DNA from: Styela clava
Taxonomy: Eukaryota > Chordata > Ascidiacea > Stolidobranchia > Styelidae
Direction: 5' to 3'
Assembly (NCBI RefSeq): GCF_964204865.1
Contig: NC_135262.1
Span: 14,880,001-14,944,000, forward strand
Length of the DNA stretch: 64,000 nt
The notes below the pieces were generated by a model that did no database searches, had not been told where the DNA came from, and saw only the letters and a program-made list of their open reading frames with translations. Positions within the stretch are counted from its first letter, which is position 1; each line of letters begins with the position of its first letter. This document shows, one piece after another, positions 21,601 through 33,341 of this stretch. A program made the translations under genes and the position numbers.

Positions 21601-21798
21601 TTCAGACTGGAGTGGTTTCTCCTCCGGGTAGTTTAGACAACTTCGTTTGGTATGGAATATTTGATGCTCCTCAGCAAAAAACGTGGACAAGAACGTGACA
21701 AAAACGTGTTTGTCATTGATTTTCCTGTTTCCACTGTTGTCAACTCGGATTCTTCCAGAATGACATATGGAGCTGTGTGTTGGTTTCCCATATCATGA
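18660..21798 (+). pseudogene. T1: broken membrane-type C-type lectin
   Basis: Remaining exons, by alignment with T2/T3: 18660-18692 (33-nt stalk exon), 18828-19065 (first CTLD exon) and 21606-21798 (last exon). Three independent lesions are visible. Exons 1-2, carrying the start codon and membrane segment, are deleted. One A is lost in the run after KNEK in the first CTLD exon (238 nt instead of 239), shifting the frame. The last exon has 7 extra bases after KTWTR, giving a TGA at once. Splice sites are still GT/AG. Partner of the intact G1 in cassette 1. Confidence 0.88.
20003..21285. mobile_element. 1.28-kb insertion in the last intron of T1, class unknown
   Basis: Absent from T2 (about 42346) and T3 (about 56630), where GCAGTCTCCATACTTCC-type sequence is continuous. 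Possible TA duplication at the ends. Contains GATCGATAAGTCTTCGG followed by ACCGATATTCTCGTT, which is the reverse complement of a stretch in the intron-2 MITE, and a CTGTCTGTTAGATGCACGCG stretch. No ORF of note. Confidence 0.6.
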
Positions 21799-21950
21799 TA
21801 TTAGTGGTGCAGCTCACAAACCTTTTACATACAGGGTGATCAGACCAAGTGTAGACAAATGTTTATTGAAATATCTACAATATAAATGTAAGAGAGAAAA
21901 AATTATTTTGCAGAAAATGGCATTATAAAGATAAATAGTATAATTCATTG

Positions 21951-22060
21951 TTATTTTCTGATATATCCTTCCTTTGCCTTCACCACACTCCTCGATCTGT
22001 TCGGAACTTGACTGCACGAGGCACGTATGGTTTCTTCCGAAATCTTGTCCCAATAAGTCA
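21951..22060 (-). pseudogene. Transposase C-terminal fragment, left arm of P1
   Basis: About 33 codons with WDKISEETIRASC and a short tail to a stop. This is the usual C-terminus of Tc1/mariner-family DDE transposases. The catalytic domain is absent. Confidence 0.65.
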
Positions 22061-22741
22061 TCAACCTATGCTTTAGAGCAGTTGCTCTCAATCTGAGTTA
22101 CGCGCACCACTAGTGGTACGCAAGCAGCTTTGAATCATTGCAACAATAAATTTTTGTATTCGCTGAAGAGCGTTTATAGCGCTACCGATCCTTGTCTTTT
22201 AAAGATCGCCCTCGTCGGTTACTGTCCACTAAAAACAGAAAGGGCATGTTTCGCCATTTTGCATGATATTTTACAGTGCGTCTGCATTAAATGAGGGAGC
22301 GTTCGTGATAGCGGCTAGTACTGTTCAAAGTGTATTCGTACGAGGTTTCGAATAATTTAGCGATTATGATAAGATGTATTGTGACGTAACGGACCAATTG
22401 GCAAAAACGTCCCTGTTTCGTTTCAGGTGGGCACAGGGGCGTAGCCAAAAAGTTTGAAAGGGTTTCTAAATTTTTATTTTTTTTTTTCAAGTTAGATTGA
22501 AACAGCTAGCGGGTCCGATCGAACGCTGGAATACGCGTGTTTTCAGTATTCAGTAGTTTTGGTAATCTTGGTAAAATAATGGGCGAGGGCGCTCTGTAAC
22601 GACAAGGATTGGTAGCCTTATAAACGCCGTTTAGCGAATACAAAAGTTAATTGTTGCAATAATTCAAAGCTGCTTTCGTACCACGTGAAATACTCCCGTG
22701 TATCAGACTGACAACAACTAATCTTAAGGCATAAATTGATG

Positions 22742-22849
22742 ACCTGTTGGGACAAGATTTCAGAAGAAACCATACGTGCCTCGTGCAGTCAAGTTTTAAT
22801 CAGATCGAGGCGTGTAGTGAAGGCAAATGGAGGATATATCGAAAAATAA
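22742..22849 (+). pseudogene. Transposase C-terminal fragment, right arm of P1
   Basis: Inverted counterpart of the left-arm fragment, WDKISEETIRASC...GGYIEK then stop. Only the C-terminal end is present. Confidence 0.65.
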
Positions 22850-22973
22850 CAATGAATTCTAATATTTTTTTTATAATGATATTTTCTGCAAAATATTTTT
22901 TTCTTTCTCACATTTTTAATGTAGATATTTTAAATAATAAACATTTGTCTACACTTGGTTTAATCACCCTGTA

Positions 22974-23944
22974 TGTTGCATTTAATATCATTTATATTTT
23001 ACGTGTTGATTTGAGGTTAATTATATATTTAGAATTTAATGATGATAACAAAGCAATAAATAATATTATATATCCGAGGTTGTTTATTTACTGCGAAGAA
23101 TTTGTTTTTTTGAATTTCTTCTTTACTTTCGACTGTGAGGTTTTGCGCTTATCTCTGGACTAAATCGCAAACTCCATCTTTCCACTTGTCACAATGGTCA
23201 GTTTCCCCAACACCTTCTTTGTATTTGTTTGTTCTCCGTATATTATATGCGGATAGGACATGATATAAAGTCAGTTAGATCATAAAATCTCGACGCGAAA
23301 GTGTCAGGTCCCAATAACATCTCCATAGTGAATTAACAACAACAGTAGCATTATTTAAACGTTTCGCTGCCGTTTGTATATAAGCTTGCTGACAAAACGG
23401 TCCCAAATGCTTCATCAAAAGTCGAAGAAATACTATTTGCATTTGCGAATATATGTAGGTCGATTTGTTTAATGAAAGCACACAGGCCAGGCCGACTTGA
23501 GTCACCCGCAATTTACAATTTCCAAGATACTTTGAGGGAACAATGCTTGAAAATATTGGTCGCAAATCGAAGCCTTTATATTTACGTTTGCAATGTCGCT
23601 GAAAAGCCTCTTTCTGATTGTACAAACTTCAGTTTGTTTGTATGACTTTTTACAAATTACATTTCTGTACTTAATGACCTAACTTAGTTTCGAATAAACA
23701 AAAGGTGTGTTGCATTTCAATAACTGTGGATTTGGTTAATCGAATTTTGAATGAGCTATCTACCGTCTTTGTAGCGGTAGGCTATTTATTTAATCACACA
23801 TATTATATACTTGTCCATAAAATGTTGAACGAAAAGTCCGTTTTCCATGATCTGGTAGGTTAACATTCATCTCGTTTTGTGATGCCAAGTAAAGTAGTGC
23901 TTCCTTTCAATCTATTTAGTTTTTAGTAGCATCTTACTCTAAAT
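22974..23944. other. Downstream flank of cassette 1, no supported gene
   Basis: Also at 44025-44991. A 116-codon minus-strand frame (23275-23625) exists, but small indels break it in the sister copy, so coding is unlikely. Confidence 0.5.
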
Positions 23945-26388
23945 CAGTGGTTCTGAAACGCTGGGGCGCGTAGACAATTTTTCTAGTGGGCTTGAAGCTA
24001 AGTAAAAATATAAATATTTATAAGGTTTGATCTTGTCCGCCTTATTTTAGAGTTTTACATTTCTTTATTTTGAATATTTATGTTTCATCCACACATTTTC
24101 AACATGTTTTTGAATAAAACATATATTCGGCTCACTATCTGTTATTTGTAGCTTATTGTTAGCTAGTTGTTTTTTAAGGGGGGCACAAGACATGACAAAC
24201 TCTAAAAAGAGGGCGTGTCGATTTGCCAGACTCGTTTTATTGAGAATATTCAAAACTGTTGCCTGAATCATAAATGAAAATAATTAGCACCAAACAAATA
24301 AAGACAACTGACACGGAATAAAAAACTAATACACACAGAAACAACTCCATATAAAAGCCTAGTACCAAAACGACAGATATACAATCAATGTAAAACAATA
24401 CATATAAATGCAACACAAATCGAACTGTAGACATGCAAATATCATATTGTTACTGAACGATCCAAAATACAGCATGAAATGACGCTATACATGAAGACTA
24501 CTAAATGAATTCAAACCACAACGCTATATTTCAGGCAATGTAATCTTAAACTGCCATAACAAGAAATACATTTTTAACTGTTACCACCAGAAATGCAATC
24601 CTAAATATCTTACTGAGCTTAGAGGGGCGATGATAAATTCAATACGTAAAACGACGACACATGAAAGGGAAAAAGACGACACGTCGGATGCAAAAAACAA
24701 CACAGTAAAGATGACGACGACGAAATAGCGATAATCATCACGATAACAATTGAAGATGCCCGGACTAAACAAAAACCTAGGATCATTCAAACTGCCGAGA
24801 AAGCCACCTCCATGGCTATCAGCAGGAAGTCACTCTTCTAGGAGTCAGAGTTTCTAATATGAAAAGGAATTTGCTAATAACTACTACTATTGCGACATCG
24901 AGAAAAGGGGAAATCAGTAATCAGTGCCCACAATACTACCACAAAACATAATAAGCATTGCGGGAAACCAAAGTATGAAGACTTTAGATCAGGGTCCGGC
25001 CACCTGCGGGCCATATTAATAAGGCTGCAGTGTTTATTCTTGTGCAATCTGTTGAGATGTATTTGAGAAAAAGAACTTACAAAGAGTCTTTTATAGAATT
25101 CGGCTTTACAAGTGTTATCAAAAATTTCGCGGACAAACCGCAATGCGTCGTTTTCTGTAAAATACTCATCCAGAAAAGTATGGAACCGGAGGAAACACTT
25201 TTGAGTCGTGTCATGGCGACTTGGCAAGAAAAACAAGTGATTATTTCAGGAGAAAATATGAGAATTTGAAATTTTGTCGTCTTGATTCCTGTGGAATGTG
25301 GGCACGCCAAAATAATTCAGTATTGAAGGCGTCGTACCGCATCGCCTTCCGGATCTCCCAGGCAAATAAACCCCACACCGTCGGTGAAGAACTGATAAAG
25401 CCCTGTCTCATCGAAGCAGCTACTTTGGGAAAGCAGCAATCTACCAAGTTAATTTGACTAATAAATTAGATGAATCCACGGATGTTTCTCCATGTGCTCA
25501 ATTATTGTTTTATACTCTGTGCATTTCCGAAAACGACTTTATTTCAGTTACAAGGGGCACCGCAGACATGATTTCCTGCTGATGGTGGCTTACTTGGGTG
25601 ATTTTTTTTGCTGCAGTGAATTCCCTAAATTTTAGGTCCCAAGGACGACTTCAGTGATTGCATACGACTCGCAATGAAGTAGCAGCTTTTAAAAGCAAAA
25701 TTCAGCTGTATGAGAGAATGTTACAAAAGGGAAACATGAGCATTTTTTCAAATATGACAATGCTTATGAAGTCTGATCCAAAGAAAGAATGTAACTTTAC
25801 ACATGAGACTGTCAACCATTTGATTCCAATAGTCACTGCTATCGATCGGTACTTTCCTGGAATTGTAGAACAACACTAGGACATGTGGATATGCGAATCA
25901 TTTTTGTGCAAAGAAAGCACCATTAGTGATAACTATATTTTCAGATTTGATTTTCCAGATTGCGTAAGGATTTAGGTCTCAAAATTCACTTTGCAAGGAC
26001 AGACATCGGAAAATTTTGGACTAGCCTCCAACATGAATATACCATCATCTCTAAGAAGGCATTGAGATTTTTGATTCAATGTCCTCCCAACTTACCGCTG
26101 TGAAGTAGGATTCTCTGCAATGACATCTATTAAAACAAAATATCGAAATAAGCTTCTGATTGATGATGATATGAGATGCCTAGATTTGATCGTTTAATTT
26201 TGCAGAAACAGTGTCACTCTTCTCACTGAAATTAAATCAAGACCATGTTCCATTGTTTGATTCCTTTTTTTACTGTTGCTATTAAATTTTTTGTATACAT
26301 GCTAGACTTTTTATTTTTACGAAAAAGGGTAATTGAGCTTTGGGGAATTGGATTTCGGGGTAACGATGTTAAAAAGTTTGGGAACCAG
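23945..26388 (+). mobile_element. hAT element (ZBED5/SCAND3-like), nearly full length but dead
   Basis: Left end CAGTGGTTCTGAAACGCTGG and right end AGTTTGGGAACCAG are inverted hAT-type termini, about 2.44 kb apart, a usual size for this group. No matching 8-bp flanks, so one side has been rearranged. The transposase is at about 25070-26170: an N-terminal BED-like region (FGFTSVIKN, PQCVVFCKIL), KPHTVGEELIKPC, a LDESTDVSPCAQLL block, a middle block with RMLQKGNMSIFSNM, and a C-terminal block with FWTSLQHEYT. Frameshifts and a deletion of about 110 bp before LDESTD make it non-functional. 23945-25000 shows no coding sequence that I recognise. Confidence 0.75.
25030..26170 (+). pseudogene. hAT transposase pseudogene, copy 2
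   Basis: The most complete of the three copies: it keeps the middle region (25658-25879) that the relics at both window ends lack, but misses a segment they keep. Broken by frameshifts near 25215 and 26090 and by stops. Confidence 0.75.
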
Positions 26389-26391
26389 ATT

Positions 26392-26496
26392 AGATTTTAA
26401 TTCTCCACAGACCATTCTCTTGTTGTCATTGGCTTGTATACGGCCGGAGTTTGATACTAAAAAGAAAACCAAAAAAAAGGAAATGCAAACATTCAT
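26392..26496 (-). pseudogene. Signal-peptide exon relic of a minus-strand G lectin
   Basis: From ATG at 26496-26494: MNVCISFFLVFFLVSNSG, then a counterpart of the G1 sequence leading to MVC. It matches G1 residues 3 to about 35. The first ATG of G1 is ATA here. After ELKSN the exon runs straight into the hAT right terminus (LVPKLF is transposon sequence), so collagen, neck and CTLD are lost. Confidence 0.8.
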
Positions 26497-27370
26497 TTTT
26501 ATTGTCAATATATCCACTTAAATCGCAAATCAAACACGTATATACAATGGAACTGATTTTCCCTTTCTTCTGATTTCCATTTTGACACGTTACTCATAGT
26601 GTGGTACAATACCCTTTTTTCTTTATGCTCACTTATGCTACAAAAAGCTGACATTTTCTCGAGTGTATATGTGTGAGCGTTGACGTTGCCGAAAAACAAT
26701 CACCAGTTTGATATCATGAGAAACTTCACTTCATGAGTGGCCTCCTATTAATATACGCAAGGAATGCAAAAGAGGCTAACTGAAAACAACCATAGTATTT
26801 GACCTCTCTTAACTACGAAAGTGAGGCGTGAAGAATATGTTTTTCGAAAAGGTTCATCCAAGTTTTTCAATATTTTTTACGGGTTTTCGTTACAATTGAA
26901 TTATAATTAGATCAAGAGATACATTTACTTTCGTCTCCATTTAGCTTAATTATTTATTTAGTATGTCAACAATGAAAGCCTCAACATTTTTTGGCGTACA
27001 ACCGTATCTTTCTCCCATCACCAGAAATTCGCATTAGACCGTTCATATTCATTTTCACATCAGATTAGAAATAAACCATTATGAATTAGATAGGCTGAAA
27101 CTATTACATTGATGATGGCAATATTTACATATCGAACCAAAATCTAGACTGAACTATATAAGGTTTTAAACCAAAGTCTCTGTTCTCCGTAACTAGTATT
27201 TTAAGGTCATATATAATCTTCACTATACTTACCTTTGTTTTCACTTTCACCTTTCACGTTGCTCACCATTAGACATTATTATCGGTTGGGATTACGCTAG
27301 ACTTACTAACTTTACTTTCTCTATGCATTTGCGCTAATGGATTTGTATACGTTTAATGCATGTGTACTGT
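26497..27370 (-). promoter_or_regulatory. Inverted G upstream block of the relic exon
   Basis: Same block as 13490-14243 in reverse, here still attached to its signal-peptide exon. It lacks the W MITE and so shows the empty site at about 26597. No function expected. Confidence 0.55.
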
Positions 27371-28128
27371 AGCAAGGATAACAATGACTATTCTGTTTGG
27401 TTTATATGTCTTGCTGCCACAATATACCTTTCTCCAAAGATACTTTTTGATAAATATTTTCAACCCGTATTTACCATCGTAACTAGCAGAAAGTTTCATA
27501 CAATATTGTTGCTTGCTTTGACAAATGACGATAACCACATCTTGATTGTGTTCAACAATGAAGTATTTCATACCCCAAATATAGTGGAAATTTTGCCATT
27601 CCTAACCAATTTTGCCTTGTACTGATAGATATTTTATCTTTTTCTAGTCACAACATGGCACCAATGAAAAATTTCACGTTTATGATTCATTGTCAGACAA
27701 ATTGTTATCCCAGTCTGACGTAGTTACATGACACAACGTAGAAAACACCGGTAGTTACGTTACAAATTGAAAAAACGTTTTAAAAATACTGGGGTACCGA
27801 GTCTCTAGCGAGGCACCGTGAGTCGGACAAGGGTCAGCGGACCGTATGTTGCACCCCTCAAACTTACACTATAGCTGACGGCTGTCAAAGAGACCAAGTG
27901 ATTATTTTGCGACCTTCCTGTCCATTTCAGGCGAAATCATAAAAATATACAGACTAAGGGTTGTCCAAAACGAATCGAATATTGTTTTCCAACTCTCTCT
28001 CTCTCTCTTTATATTATATACATGTATACCTAATTGTGTCGTTTGCATTAAAAATTAATTTAGCACTCTTGTTTAAAATCAACCAACTCCTAATTAATTC
28101 TTAGAATTTTTTCCATTACATTGCTGTA
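27371..28128. other. Non-coding flank left of the complete gypsy
   Basis: No gene. Contains the hAT-like end seen near 2310 and a short CT dinucleotide run at about 28000-28016. The part from about 27876 on is missing in the copies at both window ends. Confidence 0.5.
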
Positions 28129-28133
28129 GGTCT

Positions 28134-28371
28134 TGTTTCGTTTCTTAATTGCTATCTGCTCAGAATAAAACTCGTATACAACTGAGCTCCGTTTATTGAG
28201 AACAGCGGCACAACGTTAAACAATACAACAAAACAACGATCATAAACAAACGTCTCAAGTTAACACAACTGTATATCGACTGCTGAGCCAGACGAATAGA
28301 TGAGATGCATGCGGCGCAACAATTATGAGTTGTCGCGCTACTCATCATTGGAGTAATCATATTACGTCACA
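28134..28371 (-). repeat. gypsy 3' LTR
   Basis: TGTTTCGTTTC to ATTACGTCACA, 238 bp, with an element-strand AATAAA at 28192-28197. The adjacent purine-rich GACGGGAAGA (element strand, 28372-28381) is the likely polypurine tract. Confidence 0.9.
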
Positions 28372-28443
28372 TCTTCCCGTCAAACAATAAATAGCATATT
28401 AATACAAATAGCTTCAATAAATGTGCAATAACATAAAACATTA

Positions 28444-31400
28444 TTATTCAATACCCATATCTATCAGGTCTTTTAACAGTGCGTGTGGATCTGCGAAGAG
28501 GGGGGTTGATCTATGTTCTATTTGATCAGATACACTAGGATTAACTAAAACACTGCTATCGGGAATATCATCATTAATAATTGGGTCATGTTGTGTTTTT
28601 ATATCGCCATTATTATAGGAAGATGTGTATGGATCAGAAATACTACAGTCGTAATCATTATTATTTGTAAAGGGTTGGAACTCATCTGGTTCTCTTGTAT
28701 GCCTCAAATGCCTTCGATTTCTTCGATAAAGACCACCATCTTCAGTTCGGATCAGATACGATCTGATGTCAACTTGTCGTTCAATTCTACATTTGCGCCA
28801 TCTTTCCCACGGTCCGGCTTCATTCTGACCAACTGACCCGGATACAATTTCATCAGCTTCCTCGTTCCCCTGTTGTAATATTTAGCTTGAATGTCTTTAC
28901 GCTTCTTTAAATGTGATTCGATATTCGTAACAATTTTCGGACGCAGAAGAGATTTTGATGTTGGAAGCAGAGTTCTAGTGCGTCTTCCAAATAACCTTTG
29001 TGCTGGTAAACCTGGTATTCCTTCACTCGGCGTATTACGCCAATCGAGCAACGCAAGAAATACATCACCCTTACTCTCAATAGCTTTTATCATTATGCTC
29101 TTCATTTGTTTAACGGCGGACTCTGCTTTGCCGTTGCTTTGGCTATATGTAGGAGAGCTTGTAACATGCTGAAATTCATAATCTTCAGCAAATATTCTAA
29201 ATTCCTCGCTACTATATTGAGGAGCGTTGTCAGAAATCAGTTTTTCTGGTAAGCTGTGTCTAGCCATGTGTTGTTTCAACGCTCTGATAACTTCTGCAGA
29301 TGTGGTCGTATGAAGTCTGTCAACTTCGCAAAAATTGGAGTAAAAATCAACTGTTACCAGATAGTTTCTGCCTTGCAGTTCAAATAAATCGGACGCAATA
29401 ATTTGCCATGGTCGAGAAGGAATCTCATGGTGAATTATCGGCTTTTTTTGTTGATTAGGTTGAAACACTCGACAAGTAGTGCATGACGAGACATAATCAT
29501 GTATGTCACTGGCCATTTTTGGCCAGAACAGAACCTCTCTTGCCCTACGAATAAAAACCTGTATTCCAATGTGACTTGCGTGTATGCGCTGCAGAATATA
29601 ATGTTTGGCAGATTCTGGTACCACAATGCGACATCCTTTCGAAATTAGCCCATTTTGAACAGTAAGTTCTTCTCTAAAATTGAAATATTCTTGCATGGAC
29701 CGTGGAAGCTGTTTCTTGGTAATCGGCCATCCATCTTCAATGATGGCTCTAAGAGTTTGCATTGACGAATCTTTATGTGTAAATTTTTGTAAAACATGCA
29801 TTGTTTTGTCCAACAATGGAATATCTTCCAACATATCAATTTTTTCAATTTCATTAGCCAGTGACAGTTGAAATACATCATCTTTACCAATCGTGTCAGT
29901 ACTTTTATCAATATATGCTCGGCTCAGACTATCGGCAATGAACATATTTGCACCTTTTTTGTAATTTACCACAAAGTCATAATTTTGAAGAAGCATTCTT
30001 TGTAGTCGTTTTGGTGCATCTACTAATGGCTTTTAGTAATAGTTTCGAGTGGTTTGTGATCGGAGTCAACTCGTACAGTCCTTCCATACACATAATGTTC
30101 AAATTTTTCCATGCAAAACAAAATCGCCAAAAGTACTTTTTCTCTTTGGGCATAATTGCACTCATTAGATGTCAGAGCACGTGAAGCATAAGAAACAGGG
30201 TGGTCATTTTGCATCAAGCAAGCTCTAAGCCCTTTGAAGAAGCATCACATTGTAGGACAATAGGGACATTCTCATCATAATATTGCAAAATAGGAGATTT
30301 CATCAGAGTAAATTTCATTGTATTGAAACATGTACCGTGTACTTTTTTGTCCCATATGAACTCATTATATTTTCTAATAAGTTTTCTAATAGGTGCACTA
30401 ATTTAAGATAATTTCGGAGCAAATCGCTGTAGAAACATTGTAGTAGCCAAAATTCTTTGCACCCCTTGTTTATCAGTCGGATGAGGCATATCTCTGATAC
30501 CTTCCAATTTTGCCAAATCTGGGTTTAAACCGTCTTTGCTGATAACGAGACCCAAGTAAGCAACTTATGTTTTCATATATTGTAATTATTCTTTTTTCAA
30601 TTTAATACCCTTCTCTCTAGATCTTTGTAGAAGATCATAAATTTTTTTTCTTGTTATCGGGCGTTGCCTATTCTATGGTATCACCCACACCATATATCAA
30701 GATATCATCGGTAACTGGCATAACTCCACTTAAACCATTAAGAGCAAAGTTCAGACGGCGCACAAACTCTTCAGGGGACGGCTTAAGTCCGAATGCCATT
30801 CTTCGCCACCCATAGCGACCCCATGGAGTACCAAACGTTGTCAGATAACTACTTTTAACATCGAGTTCAATATGCCAAAAACCATTTTTAACATCGGCAA
30901 TGGTGAATACTTTTGCCTTGTGCAAGTGAGGTAGGTAATACATCGTCAATAGTAGGCATTGGATGATTGTTTCGTTCTAAAGCCTTATTCAAAGGCTTTG
31001 GGTCAAGACATAAACGAATATTTCCAGATTTCTTTGATACTACAATCAAATTTGAAATCCAGGGCGTATAACAATCTACAGGGGATATAATACCGTCATT
31101 CACCAATCTGTCCAGCTCATTCTTAACCTTGTTTTGAAGTGATAATGGTACTTTTCGCACTGGCATTTGAACTGGAGTAACCGTATTATCAACCTCCAGT
31201 TTCAATTTTCCTTCAAGTTTGCCCGTGCCAGTAAATATATCAGCAAACTCGGCAAAAATTTGGCTGAGCGACATCTTGGAGAATTTTTCAAAATTACATG
31301 AATTGGAAATGGTACAAAAAATATTTTCATAATTGACAGTAACTAAATTCAGTTCTTGAATTGCCCCAAATACCAGTAATGGTACTAATGGTTGTTTCAA

Positions 31401-31950
31401 AACCATAAAATTTAAAAAATAAGATATACGATTTTTCGGGTTATAAACCGGTAAAGAAATCTTCCCCAACGGCAAGATTAACGTCTTGTTGTACATTGAT
31501 AATTCAGCAGATGTAGGTACTAGTTTAATTAATTTAAAGTCGTTGCTGGCCTCAATATAGTGGGTCTTCGAAATAACATTAACATAACAACAACTTCTTA
31601 TGAGATAAATGGGTACTGCTATTGGTATAAATATTTTCACACATATCAATGTCATTTTTATAATAAGTATCGACACATTCAGCATTTGGGCCATCGGTAC
31701 CATGGTTATATTTAGTTCTCAGTCGACATTTTACTGCAAAGTGATTTTTCATATTGCATCTGTTGCAAACTTTACCCCACGCTTTACCCCGACAATAATT
31801 TCTACCAAAAATGTGCTTTTTACCACAAAATTTACACTCACGGATATTGAGTTTGCTCTCAATATTTCTCTTACAATTTGCTCTCCATATTGATGATTTT
31901 CGACATTCGACAGAGGTGGAAACATCACACACGGTTGTGAAGTGTGTCAA
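28444..31950 (-). pseudogene. gypsy pol region, best copy
   Basis: In element order: double zinc knuckle (31579-31950; CKFCGKKH and CNRCNMKNHFAVKC); protease tail and RT start (30888-31703; GIISPVDCYTPWISNL); RT core (30668-30949; DVKNGFWHIELD, GLKPSPEEF, and VTDDILIYG at the catalytic YxDD site); RNase H; then integrase (28752-29996), open for 414 codons, with HHCC (HASHIG, CTTCR), D in ASDLFEL, D in SDNAPQ and E in GKAESA. The C-terminal tail resumes in another frame at 28444-28750 (RNRRHLRHTREP). Breaks lie between the RT start and core, around 30.0-30.6 kb and near 28.75 kb. No clear DTG protease site was found. Confidence 0.88.
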
Positions 31951-32347
31951 GTGATAGTGCCGTTATGGTTTAGTAATCATGCATAGTTGGCGCGTTTTCT
32001 TACCATTTCTAGTTTATCTTATTACATTTTCATTCAAACTACGCTTATCACAACCTCCAACTCCGAGTACACAGGTATATTTATTTTTGAGATATAAATA
32101 CACTTAGTTATATGAAGATTTATTCACATAGTTTTATGATATGCTTGTTGTAGTTCAACTGGACCCAATGTATCGAAGACAATCACACAGTAGGTCCTTC
32201 TTGCATCCATAGTTCATATTTTATGTAAATCAAACTGTTAGAAATTTAATTCGTTTATATCGTCAATTTTAATTTTTGAGATTTCACATTCTGAGACTTT
32301 CTTACAAAAATCTTAGCTTATTCATATTTATCCCGATAAAGGAAAGT

Positions 32348-32545
32348 TCATGGACCCCGCACACTCGTCAGATTACCAGTCAAACTTAGTTTTTGGATTA
32401 GTTGACCAGTTAATTGTTCCATATTCAGGACTTTGATAAGGTAATCATATAACAGGGACTGACATTGATTTGCCCATTCAGAACATTTATTATGAGTTGC
32501 GTTGACATACTCCATCGACGACTTCATTGTTTTCAGGCGAATCAT
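32348..32545 (-). pseudogene. gypsy gag remnant, copy 2
   Basis: A 65-codon stretch in the gag position with NKCSEWANQCQSLLYDYLIK, nearly the same as 5998-6195. The remaining gag sequence (31960-32350, 32550-32860) has no long frame. Confidence 0.6.
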
Positions 32546-32869
32546 TGTCGACTCATGAGCTCGACAGCTATCAATACTCTTTACAAGAGTTAAATCTCGT
32601 TCTTGTAAAAATCTTCGTCTAAGGTGATTATCGAGTACTCCATCAATTATCTATTATCAATTATAGTCAATAGAGTTGCAGTACGCAGGATAGGACTTGC
32701 AGGCAATTTCATAGTAGTCCCACGACCTTTTAAATATCTTCCAATTTAGAGACAAACTGCCACTTTTAACATTAAATGGCGCTGGAGTAGGAAGATTCAT
32801 TTTCTATCTGCAGATGAGCAATTTTATGTAGGCGTAATTCGTATCCTCGCTATTCCACAAAGAATAGAA

Positions 32870-32884
32870 CCACTTCTGACACCA
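32870..32884 (-). other. Primer-binding site (tRNA-Leu) of the complete gypsy
   Basis: Plus strand CCACTTCTGACACCA, identical to the 3' end of tRNA-Leu with CCA, directly next to the 5' LTR boundary at 32885. Confidence 0.92.
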
Positions 32885-33131
32885 TGTTTCGTTTCTTAAT
32901 TGCTATCTGCTCAGAATAGAAATTCGTATACAACTGAACTACGTTTATTGAGAACAGCGGCACCACGTTAAACAATACAACAAAACAACGATCATAAACA
33001 AACGTCTACAAGTTAACACAACTGTAAATCGACTGCTGAGCCAGACGAATAGATGAGATGCATTGCGCCGCAACAATTGAGAGTTGTCGCGCTACTCATC
33101 ATTTACGTCACAGTAATCACATTACGTCACA
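32885..33131 (-). repeat. gypsy 5' LTR
   Basis: 247 bp, TGTTTCG...ACGTCACA, with an element-strand AATAAA at 32944-32949. Followed by target duplication GGTCT. Confidence 0.92.
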
Positions 33132-33341
33132 GGTCTAACCATTCTTTTAACGTTAAAAAGCATGTTATTGCCAGTATGCGTGGACAATTTTCGTGGATAA
33201 TTTGTAAAAAGCAATTCTTAGGTAATGTCTTCACAAAAGTAAAGCAGTTAGCTAGCTGTTCATTCGGTCACTTATTTATACAGCTTTACAAAGTCCAAAG
33301 AAAACTTTGAACAAGGAAACCATATGAAAGTTCGCGTTTAA

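Larger units (their letters stand above)
21832..22971. mobile_element. Palindromic mariner/Tc1 derivative P1
   Basis: Ends CAGGGTGATCAGACC...CACCCTG with TA on each side. The two arms, about 500 bp each, are inverted copies. Each carries the same end of a DDE transposase read outward: minus at 21951-22060 and plus at 22742-22849, both with WDKISEETIRASC and a tail near V-V-K-A...GYI. The centre holds a truncated MITE and a hAT-like GCACCACTAGTGGTACGC. Found after T1, T2 and T3. Confidence 0.8.
28134..33131 (-). mobile_element. Complete-length Ty3/gypsy retrotransposon with LTRs
   Basis: About 5.0 kb on the minus strand. LTRs at 28134-28371 and 32885-33131; 5-bp target duplication GGTCT (28129-28133, 33132-33136); PBS for tRNA-Leu 32870-32884; purine tract GGGAAGA directly before the 3' LTR. 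Order gag, CCHC, protease/RT, RNase H, integrase, as in Ty3/gypsy. No long env-like frame. By eye the LTRs differ at roughly ten bases plus three indels, so the insertion is not very recent. Frameshifts and stops in gag and pol make it non-autonomous. Confidence 0.93.

Noticed and set aside
23275-23625. 116-codon minus-strand frame that looked protein-like.
   Set aside because: The sister copy at about 44340-44660 has indels that break it, and no domain is recognisable.
24237-24434. Hydrophobic minus-strand frame kept at 59142-59339.
   Set aside because: It lies within the hAT element, against the transposase strand. Its similarity is explained by element duplication; hydrophobicity comes from AT-rich composition.
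23945-26388. Target duplication for the hAT element.
   Set aside because: The 8 bases on each side (CTCTAAAT and ATTAGATT) do not match, so I do not claim a clean insertion.
28000-28016. CT microsatellite as a regulatory GAGA tract.
   Set aside because: Short dinucleotide run in transposon-flanked non-coding DNA with no associated gene.
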